This document shows positions 17,906 through 26,776 of a stretch of 51,571 nt of DNA, piece by piece; position 1 is the stretch's first letter, and every line of letters begins with the position of its first letter. Location of the stretch: assembly GCA_017453505.1 (NCBI GenBank), contig JAFTEU010000018.1:1-51571 (forward strand). Direction: 5' to 3'. This DNA is from Muribaculaceae bacterium (lineage in GTDB: Bacteria; Bacteroidota; Bacteroidia; Bacteroidales; Muribaculaceae). The notes under the pieces were generated by a model. That model had not been told where the DNA came from, searched no databases, and saw nothing but the letters and a program-made list of their open reading frames with translations. A program made the position numbers and the translations under genes.

Positions 17906-19110
17906 TTTTGTGCCAGATAGTTGTGTAAAACATCAACAATGTCGCGTGCAACATCGCGCTTGGACTTGCAGTCGCCCTCAATAGTCTCACCCTTGTCGGT
18001 GATAATGGTGACCTTGTTGGTATCTACTTGGAAACCGGCATTCTTGTCACGCAGGGAGTTCATAACGATGAAATTCAGGTTTTTGCGTTCTAGCTTTCCT
18101 TGTGCGTTGACTTGTTCATTGTCGGTTTCAAGAGCAAATCCCACGGTCACTTGGTCATCACGCTTGTTTTGACCGACAGCACGGGCAATATCGGGATTAG
18201 GTGCAAGTCTGATCACGGGTGCTACGTCTTTCTCCCGCTTGATTTTCTTGTCTGCGACGTTCTCGACACGATAATCGGCGACAGCGGCGCACAGGATGAC
18301 GGCATCGTTGTCGGGCAGGGCCTTCATCACGGCATCATGCATCTCTATTGCAGTCGTCACGTCGATACGGTCAATGCCTGGGTATTCGGTCTTGAGCGAC
18401 ACGGGCCCTGTGACAAGGGTGACTTGAGCGCCACGGCTGGCACACTCCTCGGCCAGGGCAAATCCCATCTTGCCTGACGAGAAGTTGCTGATGTAGCGCA
18501 CCGGGTCAACCTTCTCCACTGTAGGACCAGCCGTGATGAGCACGCGTTTTCCCTGCAGGTCCTGGGATATGGCGAAATAGTCGTCTATCGCCTTGACGAT
18601 ATTTTCGGGCTCTTCCATGCGACCCTTCCCGATGAGATGGCTCGCCAGCTCACCGGCGGTGGGCTCGATGATGTGGTTGCCGTAGCTGCGCAGCAGCTCG
18701 ATATTGCGGACTGTGCTGGGGTGGCGCATCATGTCCAAGTCCATAGCCGGAGCGACAAATACGGGAGCCTTGGCCGAGAGGTAGGTCGTGACCAGCATGT
18801 TATCGGCCACGCCATTGGCCATCTTGCCGATAGTCGATGCGGTAGCCGGAGCGATGATCAGTGCATCGGCCCATAGTCCCAGGTCTACATGACTGTTCCA
18901 TTGTCCGGTATTAGCCGTGAAGAACTCGCTGATGACGGGTTTGCCGCTCAGGGTTGATAGCGTCAACGGCTGGATGAACTGCTTGGCGTTGGGTGTCATG
19001 ATGACCTGCACCTCGGCACCGGCCTTGACGAGCAGGCGGGTGAGCGTGGCACACTTGTAGGCGGCGATGCCGCCCGTGATGCCCAGAATGATGTGCTTGC
19101 CTTTCAACAT
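17902..19110 (-). CDS. coaBC: Bifunctional phosphopantothenoylcysteine decarboxylase / phosphopantothenate-cysteine ligase
   Basis: A 402-residue fusion. The N-terminal flavodoxin-like CoaC part (1 to about 185) has GITGGIAAYK, the active-site His in NSHVDLG (H74) and PAMDLDMM (121-128). The C-terminal CoaB part has ITAGPTVEKVDPVRYISN and SSGKMG for CTP and substrate binding. It makes 4'-phosphopantetheine from phosphopantothenate and cysteine. It follows the exonuclease gene by 28 bases. Confidence 0.95.
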   Translation of the reverse strand: MLKGKHIILGITGGIAAYKCATLTRLLVKAGAEVQVIMTPNAKQFIQPLTLSTLSGKPVISEFFTANTGQWNSHVDLGLWADALIIAPATASTIGKMANGVADNMLVTTYLSAKAPVFVAPAMDLDMMRHPSTVRNIELLRSYGNHIIEPTAGELASHLIGKGRMEEPENIVKAIDDYFAISQDLQGKRVLITAGPTVEKVDPVRYISNFSSGKMGFALAEECASRGAQVTLVTGPVSLKTEYPGIDRIDVTTAIEMHDAVMKALPDNDAVILCAAVADYRVENVADKKIKREKDVAPVIRLAPNPDIARAVGQNKRDDQVTVGFALETDNEQVNAQGKLERKNLNFIVMNSLRDKNAGFQVDTNKVTIITDKGETIEGDCKSKRDVARDIVDVLHNYLAQK

Positions 19111-19138
19111 GATGCGTTACGGTAGAGTGGGTTAGACG

Positions 19139-19921
19139 TTATTTCTTTTTGAACTGGATGTAGAGCTTGGTAATGACTTGCTTGGTGTTCTCGGCAAAGT
19201 CACTCTTCATCATCCAGTCATAGTAGCCGAAGTCCAGTTTGGTGAACACGTCCTCGACGGTTTTACCCTTGTGCTTGCCGAAGTTGAAGATCGGCTGCTT
19301 CTGCTCGTTGTAGATGATGCGGCCTGCCAGATCCACGTTACGGTTGTGGGTTGAGTAATCCGACAAGTAGTCCACATTGTTCTGCAATGGTTCGGCATCG
19401 TTAGCGTAGTGGTCAAGTTGGGCTTTGAGCACCTCGAGGGTCGTGCGGGCATCATCGGCTGCCGAGTGATGGTTTTCCATCGTGTGACCACAGTAGAAGA
19501 TGCATGCTGCTTCCAGGTCGCGTTTCTCGCGCTTGTGGAAAATAGTCTGCACGTCGATGAACTTGTGCTGTGAGGGGTCGAAGTTCACGCCTGCCTTGCT
19601 CATTTCCTGAGCCAGCAAGGGAATATCAAAGTGATTGCTGTTGAATCCAGCAATGTCACTACCCTCAAACACTCGTGCGATATCGTGTGCCCGTTCCTTG
19701 AAGGTGGGCTCATTCTTCAACATCTCGTTGGTGATGTGATGCACGTCGATGGCCTGCTGGGGTATCACCTTCTCGGGATTGAAACGGTAGGTCTTGCTCT
19801 CCTCATGTCCGTCGGGAAAGACTTTAACATAGGACAACTCAATGATGCGGTCCTCGGTGATGTTCAGCCCGGTTGACTCGAGGTCAAAGACCACAAGGGG
19901 GCGTTTCAGGTTCAGTTCCAT
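19139..19921 (-). CDS. DnaQ-like 3'-5' exonuclease with a C-terminal DUF3820-like segment
   Basis: A 260-residue protein. The N-terminal DEDDh exonuclease has D13 and E15 (FDLESTGL), D99 (NSNHFDIPLL) and H152/D157 (HHSAADD). The C-terminal part (IFNFGKHKGKTVEDV, about 211-240) looks like the small GKHKGK module (DUF3820-like) found on several exonucleases. It may be the proofreading epsilon subunit or a repair exonuclease; the neighbour dnaN supports a replication role. It lies 85 bases downstream of dnaN. Confidence 0.88.
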   Translation of the reverse strand: MELNLKRPLVVFDLESTGLNITEDRIIELSYVKVFPDGHEESKTYRFNPEKVIPQQAIDVHHITNEMLKNEPTFKERAHDIARVFEGSDIAGFNSNHFDIPLLAQEMSKAGVNFDPSQHKFIDVQTIFHKREKRDLEAACIFYCGHTMENHHSAADDARTTLEVLKAQLDHYANDAEPLQNNVDYLSDYSTHNRNVDLAGRIIYNEQKQPIFNFGKHKGKTVEDVFTKLDFGYYDWMMKSDFAENTKQVITKLYIQFKKK

Positions 19922-19943
19922 GCGATTTTCAGTTTGCTCATTC

Positions 19944-20003
19944 CAGTCGTCAGTCGTCAGTTCTCAAAGCGGATTCCCACTCCTAACGTCTAACTTCTAA
20001 CTA
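19944..20003. repeat. Short tandem repeats between dnaN and the exonuclease gene
   Basis: The 85-base gap holds two low-complexity runs: CAGTCGTCAGTCGTCAGT (19944-19961, a 7-base unit) and three CTAAC-type units (19983-20003). They resemble the heptamer tract at 30016 in character. No promoter-like box is visible. Confidence 0.6.
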
Positions 20004-20006
20004 AAT

Positions 20007-21125
20007 TTAGATCATCATGGGCATCTGCAATACGATAAGGTCCTCTCCGGCCTTCTGCTCACTGGGAACAAAGACTCCTGCGCGGGCAGGGTCAAGCAGC
20101 TTGAGGTACACACCGTCGCAGTCGATGTTGTTGACAACGTCGATGACGTCTGCGCTCTTGAAGCCGATGTTCATGGGCTCGCCGTTGTACTCGCAGGTGA
20201 TGGTCTCCTCGGCAGCGGTCGAGTGATCCACATCCTGGGCGGTGAGCACGACATGGTCGGCGCTCAGGTCAAGGCGCACAAGGCCGCCCACGTTGGCAAA
20301 AACAGCCACGCGGCGAACGGCGTTGAGCAGCGTCTGGCGGTCAACGGCCATCGTGTAGGGGTTGTCCTCGGGGATTACAGAGTTGTAGTTGGGGTAACGT
20401 CCGTTGATAAAGCGGCAAGAGAGCTGATAGTCGGCGTTCTCAAAGGTGGCGCTGTTCTCGTCGACGGTGATGCTGATGGGCTCGTCGCTGTTGCGGTCGA
20501 TGATGTTGGCCAGGATAGCGGCGGGCTTTGAGGGCAGGATGAAATTGCGCTCAAAGTTGGGTGTCACGTTGGTCTGACGGTAACGCACCAGCTTGTGGGA
20601 GTCACTGGCGACATAGACGATCATGTCGGGCTTGATGTCCCAGTAAATACCCGTGAACTGGGGGTGCATGTCATCGTTGCCCACAGCAAACAGGGTATGG
20701 CCGATACCGGCAGCGATATTCTTGGCGGGCAGGGAGAACTGCTTCACATCGTTGGCATTAGCGGCCTTCTCGGGGAACTCGTCGCCATTGAGGGCCATCG
20801 CGTCATAGTAACCGTTGATGTAGGTGACCTTCACTGCCAGAGTCTCGTCGTTGATCTCAAAGGTCAGTGCCGTGTCGGGCAACTCTTTCAACGAGTTGAT
20901 GGTGCGCTTCACGTCGAGCGCGAACTTGCCGGAACCTTCCACGTTCTGCACCTCGATGTTGGTTGTCAGGCGCGTTTCCATGTCGCTGCCGGTGACAACA
21001 AGGCGGTCGCTCTGCAACTCAAACAGGAAGTTGTCAAGAATAGCATAGGCATTCTTGCTGCTCACCACTTTGCTCACTGCGTTCAAGCGAGAGAGCAATA
21101 ATTTACTTTGGACGTTGAATTTCAT
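20007..21125 (-). CDS. dnaN: DNA polymerase III beta subunit (sliding clamp)
   Basis: A 372-residue protein with the usual length and three clamp domains. Diagnostic segments include the start MKFNVQSKLLLSRLNAVSKVV, SDSHKLVRYR near the middle, and the C-terminal end VLQMPMMI that forms part of the binding groove for polymerase and repair proteins. It is first in the operon dnaN-exonuclease-coaBC-porD-recN-rlmB. dnaA is not adjacent, so this is not an origin region by that criterion. Confidence 0.97.
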   Translation of the reverse strand: MKFNVQSKLLLSRLNAVSKVVSSKNAYAILDNFLFELQSDRLVVTGSDMETRLTTNIEVQNVEGSGKFALDVKRTINSLKELPDTALTFEINDETLAVKVTYINGYYDAMALNGDEFPEKAANANDVKQFSLPAKNIAAGIGHTLFAVGNDDMHPQFTGIYWDIKPDMIVYVASDSHKLVRYRQTNVTPNFERNFILPSKPAAILANIIDRNSDEPISITVDENSATFENADYQLSCRFINGRYPNYNSVIPEDNPYTMAVDRQTLLNAVRRVAVFANVGGLVRLDLSADHVVLTAQDVDHSTAAEETITCEYNGEPMNIGFKSADVIDVVNNIDCDGVYLKLLDPARAGVFVPSEQKAGEDLIVLQMPMMI

Positions 21126-21178
21126 ACAGTTATGTCTCTTTATATCGTTATTAATTGTTTGTTCTGTATTTTAACCTA

Positions 21179-21186
21179 CAAATTTA
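21179..21186 (-). promoter_or_regulatory. -7 box of dnaN
   Basis: TAAATTTG on the - strand matches TAnnTTTG and lies 53 bases before the dnaN ATG. No clear TTTG is present 19-20 bases upstream, so the match rests on the -7 box and position alone. Confidence 0.5.
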
Positions 21187-21231
21187 GTGATTTTTTCTTT
21201 AATAATGATGCCTTGTTGATAAAAAAACGCA

Positions 21232-21266
21232 AAAAAGCGTTATCGATTGCCTCGATAACGCTTTTT
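21232..21266 (-). terminator. Rho-independent terminator after the DUF1015 gene
   Basis: A perfect 15-base stem, AAAAAGCGTTATCGA (21232-21246) with TCGATAACGCTTTTT (21252-21266) and a 5-base loop. It is symmetrical, so it could work both ways, but its position 35 bases after the DUF1015 stop points to the - strand. Confidence 0.88.
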
Positions 21267-21300
21267 AAATATTTTCGGTTGTCAGTGACAGCCGATAGTT

Positions 21301-22545
21301 TTAGTCGAGCTTGTGGATGATGAGACCCGAACGCAGTTTGGGCTCAAACCAGGTAGCCTTGGGAGGCATGATCTTGCCACTGTCGGCGATGTCAATGATC
21401 TGCTTCATGGTGACAGGATAGAGAGCCAGGGCCATCTTCATTTCACCACTGCCAACACGCTGCTTCAACTCGCCCAGGCCACGGATGCCGCCGACGAAGT
21501 CGATGCGCTTGTCGGTGCGCAGGTCGGTAATGCCCAGGATGTCGCGCAGGATGTAGTCGCTGCTGATGGTGACGTCGAGAACGCCGATGGGGTCGTTGTC
21601 GTCATAGGTGCCTTCCTTGGCGGTCAGTGAATACCACTTGCCACCCAGGTAGAGTGAGAAGTTGTGCAGCTTGGCGGGCTTGTAAATCTCGGCCCCTTTC
21701 TCTTCAACGATGAATTTCTCGCCCAGCTTCTCAAGGAACTGCTCCTCGGTGTTGCCGTTGAGGTCAACAACCACGCGGTTGTAGTCCATCACCTTGAGGT
21801 GAGACTGCGGGAAGCAGACAGCCAGCAGGTAGTTGTACTCCTCACTGCCGTTGTGGTTGGGGTCAGCTTTGGCCTTCTCCTCGCCCACGTGGGCAGCAGC
21901 AGCGGTGCGGTGATGACCGTCGGCGATATAGAGATAAGGAATCTCGCCAAACTCGCGGGTGATCGTCTCGATAGTCTCCTTGTCCTTGATGACCCACAGG
22001 GTGTGGCCGATGCCGTCCTCGCTCACGAAGTCGTACTCGGGAGTCGTCTGAGCTGTGCGGTCGATGATGTCCTCGAGGGTGCTGTTATCGGGGAATGCCA
22101 GGAATACCGGCTCGATGTTGGCGTTGTTGATCTCGATGTGATGCATGCGGTCGGCCTCCTTCTCGCGGCGGGTGAGCTCATGCTTCTTGATGCGGCCGGT
22201 GAGGTAGTCCTCGACGCTGGCACCGACAACAAATCCGTACTGGGTGCGGCCATCCATCGTCTGAGCGTAGATGTAGTAGCAGTCCTGGTCATCCTGTACC
22301 AACCAGCCCTTGTCCTGGAACTTCTTGAAGTTCTCGACAGCCTTGTCATAGACCTTGGGCTCATGCTCGCCAGTGCCAGGCTCGAAGTCGATTTCGGGCT
22401 TAATGATGTGATACAGGCACATCTCGTTGTCACCAGCCTCGGCACGTGCCTCTTCGCTGGAAAGGACATCGTAGGGCTTGGAAGCCACTTTTTCTACATA
22501 CTCTTTCGGCGGTCTCACGCCACGGAACGGTTTTACTTTAGCCAT
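21301..22545 (-). CDS. DUF1015-family protein
   Basis: A 414-residue protein with the family start MAKVKPFRGVRPP and the signature IADGHHRTAAA in the middle. DUF1015 is conserved in many bacteria, and its biochemical function is unknown to me. It has its own terminator (21232-21266), and no good promoter box is visible in the short gap before it. It seems to stand alone here. Confidence 0.9.
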   Translation of the reverse strand: MAKVKPFRGVRPPKEYVEKVASKPYDVLSSEEARAEAGDNEMCLYHIIKPEIDFEPGTGEHEPKVYDKAVENFKKFQDKGWLVQDDQDCYYIYAQTMDGRTQYGFVVGASVEDYLTGRIKKHELTRREKEADRMHHIEINNANIEPVFLAFPDNSTLEDIIDRTAQTTPEYDFVSEDGIGHTLWVIKDKETIETITREFGEIPYLYIADGHHRTAAAAHVGEEKAKADPNHNGSEEYNYLLAVCFPQSHLKVMDYNRVVVDLNGNTEEQFLEKLGEKFIVEEKGAEIYKPAKLHNFSLYLGGKWYSLTAKEGTYDDNDPIGVLDVTISSDYILRDILGITDLRTDKRIDFVGGIRGLGELKQRVGSGEMKMALALYPVTMKQIIDIADSGKIMPPKATWFEPKLRSGLIIHKLD

Positions 22546-22595
22546 GATAATATTAACGGTTTTAAAAGTGTTAAATAAGATTTATTGATAAAAAG

Positions 22596-23108
22596 TTATT
22601 TTCGTTTTTTGGCGCTGTCGTCGTTACTGGCTTGGCGGGCACGCTTCAATTTGCGAGCGCAGGTGCTGCATGTGCCATAGACGTACAGGCTGTAGTGATC
22701 GGTGTTGAAGGCATTGAAACGGCGGGCATTCATGAATGCCGCAAAATTGGTGTCCCTGACTTCCTTGAGTTTACCACAGGTGGTGCAGACAAGGTGGGTG
22801 TGGGGGAGGGTGATGCGCTCATACTGGGCTTGCATCCCCTCGAACACGTGCCGCCTCAGCATCTTGGCCTCGATGAGCAGCTCGATGGTGTTATAGACGG
22901 TAGAGCGGCTCACGCGGAATCCGTCCCCGTCAATCATCTGTTGCAGTTCCTCGATTGTGAAGTGGCCATTGATGTCCATGATGCGGTTCAAGATGGCATA
23001 GCGCTCTGTTGTCTTGCGCATGCCATGGGCGTCAAGATAGTCGCTGAACTTGCGCACAACGGGGTTATTGCTGGCGGCAAATTCTTCGATATTTGGAACG
23101 GTTTTCAT
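22596..23108 (-). CDS. Fur-family transcriptional regulator
   Basis: A 170-residue protein. A winged helix (about residues 20-90, with FRVSRSTVYNTIELL as recognition helix) is followed by a dimerisation domain containing HTHLVCTTCGK and a second pair CSTC, the two Cys pairs that hold structural zinc. It could be a Fur, Zur or PerR type; the metal cannot be told from sequence. The frame extends to 23147, but a complete promoter (23117-23148) overlaps that stretch, so ATG 23108 is the start. That leaves a leader of only a few bases. Confidence 0.9.
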   Translation of the reverse strand: MKTVPNIEEFAASNNPVVRKFSDYLDAHGMRKTTERYAILNRIMDINGHFTIEELQQMIDGDGFRVSRSTVYNTIELLIEAKMLRRHVFEGMQAQYERITLPHTHLVCTTCGKLKEVRDTNFAAFMNARRFNAFNTDHYSLYVYGTCSTCARKLKRARQASNDDSAKKRK

Positions 23109-23116
23109 CGGTGTGA

Positions 23117-23148
23117 CAAAAGTACAACGATTTTTGGAATCAAGCAAA
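23117..23148 (-). promoter_or_regulatory. Promoter of the Fur-family gene
   Basis: On the - strand TTTG (23145-23148), a 20-base spacer and TACTTTTG (23117-23124) form a full Bacteroidetes promoter. The -7 box ends only 8 bases before ATG 23108, so transcription should begin within a few bases of the start codon. Confidence 0.75.
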
Positions 23149-23173
23149 GAATTGAGTTAAGAAAAAAAGAATA

Positions 23174-23827
23174 TTAGCTGCGGGGGCATGCAAGCATCTG
23201 CTCAATGCTCAATTCGCTCACTGCTTCGACGGTCATGTCGCTGAGTGGCGAAACTGCATCTGCGCTAAGCGTGGTGGCGACTCCGATAACCCTCGCACCT
23301 GATTCACGACCTGCAATCAGGCCGTTGCGTGAGTCCTCAAACACGATGCAATCCCTGATGTCGATTCCCAGTTGCTTCGCTCCCATCAAGAAACAGTCGG
23401 GGTCGGGCTTGGCCTTGGTGACCATGTCACCAGTCACAATGGCATCAAACAGCGCTGGGAAATCGGGATGCTGCATGTAGAGTGACTGCATCTTCTTGCG
23501 GTCGCTCGACGTGACGATGGCCATGGGGATGCCAGCGGCGCGCAGCCGCTTTACAAAGTCGATGGCCCCAGGAAAAAACTCGTAGGTCATATTGTTCTCA
23601 AATTGCAGCAACTTGTCGAGAATCAGCTGTCGCACGTCGTCGCTTTCAAAATAGCCCATAATGCGGGTAAGATGGAAGCCCTTGATGAAACTGGCAAAGT
23701 TGTCAATGCCAGTGGGGTGTTCCTTGTCCATCTGGCTCCAGAAGATGCTGTATTTGCCCTCGCTGTCGAGGAGCACGCCATCCAGATCAAAGAGCACGCC
23801 GCAGGGTTTGGTGGATATTTCGCTCAT
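23174..23827 (-). CDS. HAD-superfamily phosphatase (beta-phosphoglucomutase-like)
   Basis: A 217-residue haloacid-dehalogenase protein. Motif I is FDLDGVLLD with D14 and D16, motif II is VTSSDRKKM, motif III is KPDPDCF and motif IV is FEDSRNG. The helical cap between motifs I and II places it with the beta-phosphoglucomutase/phosphatase subgroup. The substrate is unknown. It is divergent from the FAD oxidoreductase gene, with the two promoters back to back. Confidence 0.88.
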   Translation of the reverse strand: MSEISTKPCGVLFDLDGVLLDSEGKYSIFWSQMDKEHPTGIDNFASFIKGFHLTRIMGYFESDDVRQLILDKLLQFENNMTYEFFPGAIDFVKRLRAAGIPMAIVTSSDRKKMQSLYMQHPDFPALFDAIVTGDMVTKAKPDPDCFLMGAKQLGIDIRDCIVFEDSRNGLIAGRESGARVIGVATTLSADAVSPLSDMTVEAVSELSIEQMLACPRS

Positions 23828-23856
23828 GTTCGTTATGTCATTGATGAATTATAGCG

Positions 23857-23864
23857 CAAAAGTA
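23857..23864 (-). promoter_or_regulatory. -7 box of the HAD gene
   Basis: TACTTTTG on the - strand, 29 bases before the HAD ATG. Its expected -33 region (about 23884-23888) falls on the -7 box of the opposite promoter. Confidence 0.6.
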
Positions 23865-23886
23865 CTGAAAATCGCTCAAGTTTCAC

Positions 23887-23894
23887 TAATTTTG
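23887..23894 (+). promoter_or_regulatory. -7 box of the FAD oxidoreductase gene
   Basis: TAATTTTG on the + strand, 21 bases before the ATG at 23916. The two divergent -7 boxes are only 22 bases apart. Confidence 0.6.
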
Positions 23895-23915
23895 TGGTTC
23901 AAAATCTATACGACA

Positions 23916-25478
23916 ATGATTCAAGAACTGCAATTACGCGTTAATCCACGCACTGCGGCCAGCATGGGTGAAATAGCCCAGTATCTAGCCAAACATAATG
24001 ACATTTCTGTTGACAGCATCCAGGGCATCAGGATATTGAAGCGCTCTATTGATGCCCGCCAGCGCAATGTGGTGGTCAACCTCAAGGTGCGGGTTTATGT
24101 CGATGAACCCATGATGCAGGACTATCTTGTGCCTCCCATTGACTACAAGCCCGTTGACGGTAAACGTCAGGCCATTGTCGTGGGAATGGGCCCGGGTGGA
24201 CTGTTTGCTGCCTTGAGGCTGATAGAATTAGGTGTTAAGCCCATCGTGCTCGAGCGAGGCAAGGACGTGATGCGGCGACGCATCGATGCTTCGCGCATCC
24301 AGCGTGAGGGTATCGTCGATCCCGAGAGTAATTATTGCTATGGTGAGGGTGGGGCAGGTGCCTACAGCGACGGCAAACTCTATACCCGCAGCAAGAAGCG
24401 CGGTTCGGTGGACCGTGTCTTGGGCATCTTTGTCCAGCATGGTGCCCGCGAGGACATCCTCGTTGACGCTCATCCCCACATCGGCAGCGATAAGTTGCCA
24501 GGTGTGATTAAGGCGATGCGCGAGACCATCCTGCGTTGTGGTGGCGAGGTGCACTTCGAGACCCGCGTTACTCGATTGCTTGTTAAAGATAGCACAGTGA
24601 CAGGTGTGGAAACGGCTGGTGGTGAATCATTTGCTGGACCAGTCATCCTGGCTACTGGTCATTCGGCGCGCGACGTGTACCAGATGCTGAATGATAGTGA
24701 TATCACTCTTGAGGCTAAGGGCATTGCCGTGGGTGTGCGCCTCGAGCACCCGCAGCGCATCATTGACCAGATCCAGTATCACAGCGTGTTAGGCCGTGGT
24801 GATTATCTGCCTGCTGCTGAGTACAACTTTGTGACGCAGGTTGATCATCGTGGTGTATATTCATTCTGTATGTGCCCTGGTGGCTTTGTTGTACCGGCTG
24901 TCAGTGAGGTTGATGGCCTGGTGGTCAATGGCATGTCGCCCAGCACCCGTGGGTCGCATTGGGCCAACTCGGGCATGGTGGTCGAGCTGCATCCCGAGGA
25001 TTTGCCCGACCAGTATAAGAAATATGGTGTGTTGTCAATGATGCACTTCCAGCAGGACATGGAGCGGCGAGCCTTTGTCGAGGCGGGAAACACCCTCATT
25101 GCCGGAGCCCAGCGCATGAAGGATTTTGTTGATGGCAAACCATCACGCAATATTCCGCCATCGTCCTATCTGCCTGGCGTGCAGCCCTCACGGCTCGACC
25201 TGTGGATGCCGCCCTTTGTCGCCACCCGCTTGCGCAAGGGTTTCAAGCTGTTTGGCAAGAATGCCCGTGGTTTCCTCACCAACGATGCCATCGTCATCGG
25301 TGTCGAGACCCGCACCTCATCGCCCCTGCGCATCCCACGCGACAATGAATTGCTGCATCATGTCACCCTCGAGGGGTTATATCCCTGCGGCGAGGGAGCA
25401 GGCTATGCTGGCGGCATCGTCTCCAGTGCCATCGACGGCGAACGCTGTGCCGAGGCTCTTGCTGCCACTCTCAAGTAA
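23916..25478 (+). CDS. FAD-dependent oxidoreductase (COG2509-like)
   Basis: A 520-residue protein. An N-terminal segment of about 80 residues precedes the FAD-binding Rossmann motif VVGMGPGGLFAAL (88-100) with an acidic ribose contact in LERGKD. Further on are a GEGGAGAYSDGKLYTRSKK block and a C-terminal CGEGAGYAGGIVSS motif, as in the uncharacterised FAD-dependent family COG2509. The frame is open far upstream (to 23661), but that part is antisense to the HAD gene and lies before the promoter at 23887, so ATG 23916 is the start. The reaction is unknown. Confidence 0.9.
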   Translation: MIQELQLRVNPRTAASMGEIAQYLAKHNDISVDSIQGIRILKRSIDARQRNVVVNLKVRVYVDEPMMQDYLVPPIDYKPVDGKRQAIVVGMGPGGLFAALRLIELGVKPIVLERGKDVMRRRIDASRIQREGIVDPESNYCYGEGGAGAYSDGKLYTRSKKRGSVDRVLGIFVQHGAREDILVDAHPHIGSDKLPGVIKAMRETILRCGGEVHFETRVTRLLVKDSTVTGVETAGGESFAGPVILATGHSARDVYQMLNDSDITLEAKGIAVGVRLEHPQRIIDQIQYHSVLGRGDYLPAAEYNFVTQVDHRGVYSFCMCPGGFVVPAVSEVDGLVVNGMSPSTRGSHWANSGMVVELHPEDLPDQYKKYGVLSMMHFQQDMERRAFVEAGNTLIAGAQRMKDFVDGKPSRNIPPSSYLPGVQPSRLDLWMPPFVATRLRKGFKLFGKNARGFLTNDAIVIGVETRTSSPLRIPRDNELLHHVTLEGLYPCGEGAGYAGGIVSSAIDGERCAEALAATLK

Positions 25479-25595
25479 GAAAACGTCATAAATAACGACA
25501 AAAACAACATTTTTTTGCTCGATATACACAATATGGCGCGTTTTTTGCAGTTATCATTGCGTTCAAGTTTTTTTATTAGACTTAATTGCACAATT

Positions 25596-26300
25596 ATGAA
25601 ACAGAAGGAAATCATTGCTGCAGCCCTCCTCGCACTGAGCGTTTTTTGTCTGGGCTGGTTCATCAAGGCAGGTATTGATGATTTTGCAAGTAAGGACCGC
25701 AAGGTCAGCGTGAAGGGTCTTGCCGAGCAGGAAGTGCCGGCCGACAAGGTGACTTGGCCCATCGTCTCTAAGGAGGTGGGTAACGATTTGCCCGGCCTGT
25801 ATGACCGCATCGGTGCAACCCAAGCCAAGATTAAGGCTTTCTTGATCAAGGGTGGTGTCAAGGAAGACGAAATCAGCCTCAATGCGCCCCAGGTAGTCGA
25901 TTTGACCGCTCGCGAATATGACTCGGGTAACAGGGCCTACCGCTACATTGTGACCTCGGTGCTCACTGTGACGAGCAAGAATGTGGATCAGGTGCGCAAA
26001 CTCATTGCCAAGCAGGGCGACCTGCTGAAAGAAGGTGTGGCCATCACCAGCGACAGCTACGACAACCAGATCCAGTATGAATTTGTCGCTTTCAAGGAGA
26101 TGAAGCCCAAGATGATGCAGGAGGCCATCGAGAATGCACAAGTCACTGCCGAGCAGTTTGCCAAGAACTCACATAGCAAACTCAACAAGATCGTCAGTGC
26201 CGACCAGGGCCAGTTCTCCATCGAGAACCGCGACGAGTACACTCCCTGGATCAAGAAAGTGCGCGTCGTCACCACCGTCACCTACTCCCTCAAGAACTGA
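25596..26300 (+). CDS. SIMPL-domain (DUF541) protein
   Basis: A 234-residue protein with an N-terminal membrane segment or signal (about 7-25) and a SIMPL/DUF541 domain beginning [19 protein letters not shown]. The family consists of envelope proteins of unclear function, some linked to oxidative stress. The frame runs back to 25515, but the residues before ATG 25596 are not family-like and MKQKE plus the hydrophobic segment is a normal start. It lies 117 bases after the FAD gene. No exact TAnnTTTG box is in the gap. Confidence 0.85.
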   Translation: MKQKEIIAAALLALSVFCLGWFIKAGIDDFASKDRKVSVKGLAEQEVPADKVTWPIVSKEVGNDLPGLYDRIGATQAKIKAFLIKGGVKEDEISLNAPQVVDLTAREYDSGNRAYRYIVTSVLTVTSKNVDQVRKLIAKQGDLLKEGVAITSDSYDNQIQYEFVAFKEMKPKMMQEAIENAQVTAEQFAKNSHSKLNKIVSADQGQFSIENRDEYTPWIKKVRVVTTVTYSLKN

Positions 26301-26331
26301 CCCCGTTTTTCCACAACTGGGAATACTAACA

Positions 26332-26401
26332 ACTGAATACTCTGAATCATCTGAACAGTCACGTCTCGTGACTCGAAATCAGATTTTTCAGAGTATTCAG
26401 T
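26332..26401 (+). repeat. Palindrome-bounded 70-base element, copy 1
   Basis: It is bounded by a perfect 15-base inverted repeat, ACTGAATACTCTGAA and TTCAGAGTATTCAGT, with an inner GTCAC/GTGAC hairpin. The same element recurs at 27079 in the same direction, with only 2 mismatches in the first 31 bases and 1 in the last 22. Copy 1 is followed by a T run, so it could also end the SIMPL transcript. Confidence 0.85.
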
Positions 26402-26455
26402 TTTTTCATGCATTGACACCAAAAAAGTGTTTCAAAAGAAAAATAGGTCAATTGT

Positions 26456-26486
26456 TTTGATGTTTTAAAATAATGTACTAATTTTG
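26456..26486 (+). promoter_or_regulatory. Promoter of toxin-antitoxin module 1
   Basis: TTTG (26456-26459), a 19-base spacer and TAATTTTG (26479-26486) match the Bacteroidetes consensus at both boxes. The ATG follows at 26516. Confidence 0.75.
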
Positions 26487-26512
26487 TACAAAATAATTAC
26501 GACTATTGTACA
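26474..26512 (+). promoter_or_regulatory. YefM-type operator of module 1
   Basis: Three TGTACA-like cores lie on and after the -7 box: TGTACT (26474), TGTACA (26485) and TGTACA (26507), spaced 11 and 22 bases. The last two are inside TTGTACAA palindromes. From established work on E. coli yefM-yoeB, the antitoxin binds palindromes with a TGTACA core, so autorepression is expected here. Confidence 0.7.
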
Positions 26513-26515
26513 ATC

Positions 26516-26770
26516 ATGGATACTATAGAATTAACCACTACCGAATTTCGCCAGAATCAGAAGCATTTTCTTGATTTGGCTGCACAAGGCGTTTCAATCC
26601 TGATATGCCGTGGAAAAGAATTGTTTATGCTCAATCGAGTGCCTGTCGAGAATCGGCTTGATGATGAGACCCAGAAGCGCATCGCACGAGCCCGTGAGGA
26701 ATTCCGCCAGGGAGAAACCACTACAGTCAATACCTCCCAGGAATTAAAGGATTTTTTAGAATCTCTATAA
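26516..26770 (+). CDS. Type II antitoxin, Phd/YefM family (module 1)
   Basis: An 84-residue antitoxin. The N-terminal Phd/YefM DNA-binding fold (TTTEFRQNQKHFLDLAAQG) is followed by an acidic C-terminal tail (REEFRQGETTTVNTSQELKD) that should wrap the toxin. It is followed after 6 bases by the YoeB-like toxin, and its operator has TGTACA cores. Its sequence is quite different from the module 2 antitoxin even though the toxins are close relatives. Confidence 0.88.
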   Translation: MDTIELTTTEFRQNQKHFLDLAAQGVSILICRGKELFMLNRVPVENRLDDETQKRIARAREEFRQGETTTVNTSQELKDFLESL

Positions 26771-26776
26771 TCTTCT

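Noticed and set aside
20007..21300. Replication origin next to dnaN
   Set aside because: No dnaA gene and no visible cluster of DnaA boxes; the gap contains only a promoter and a terminator.
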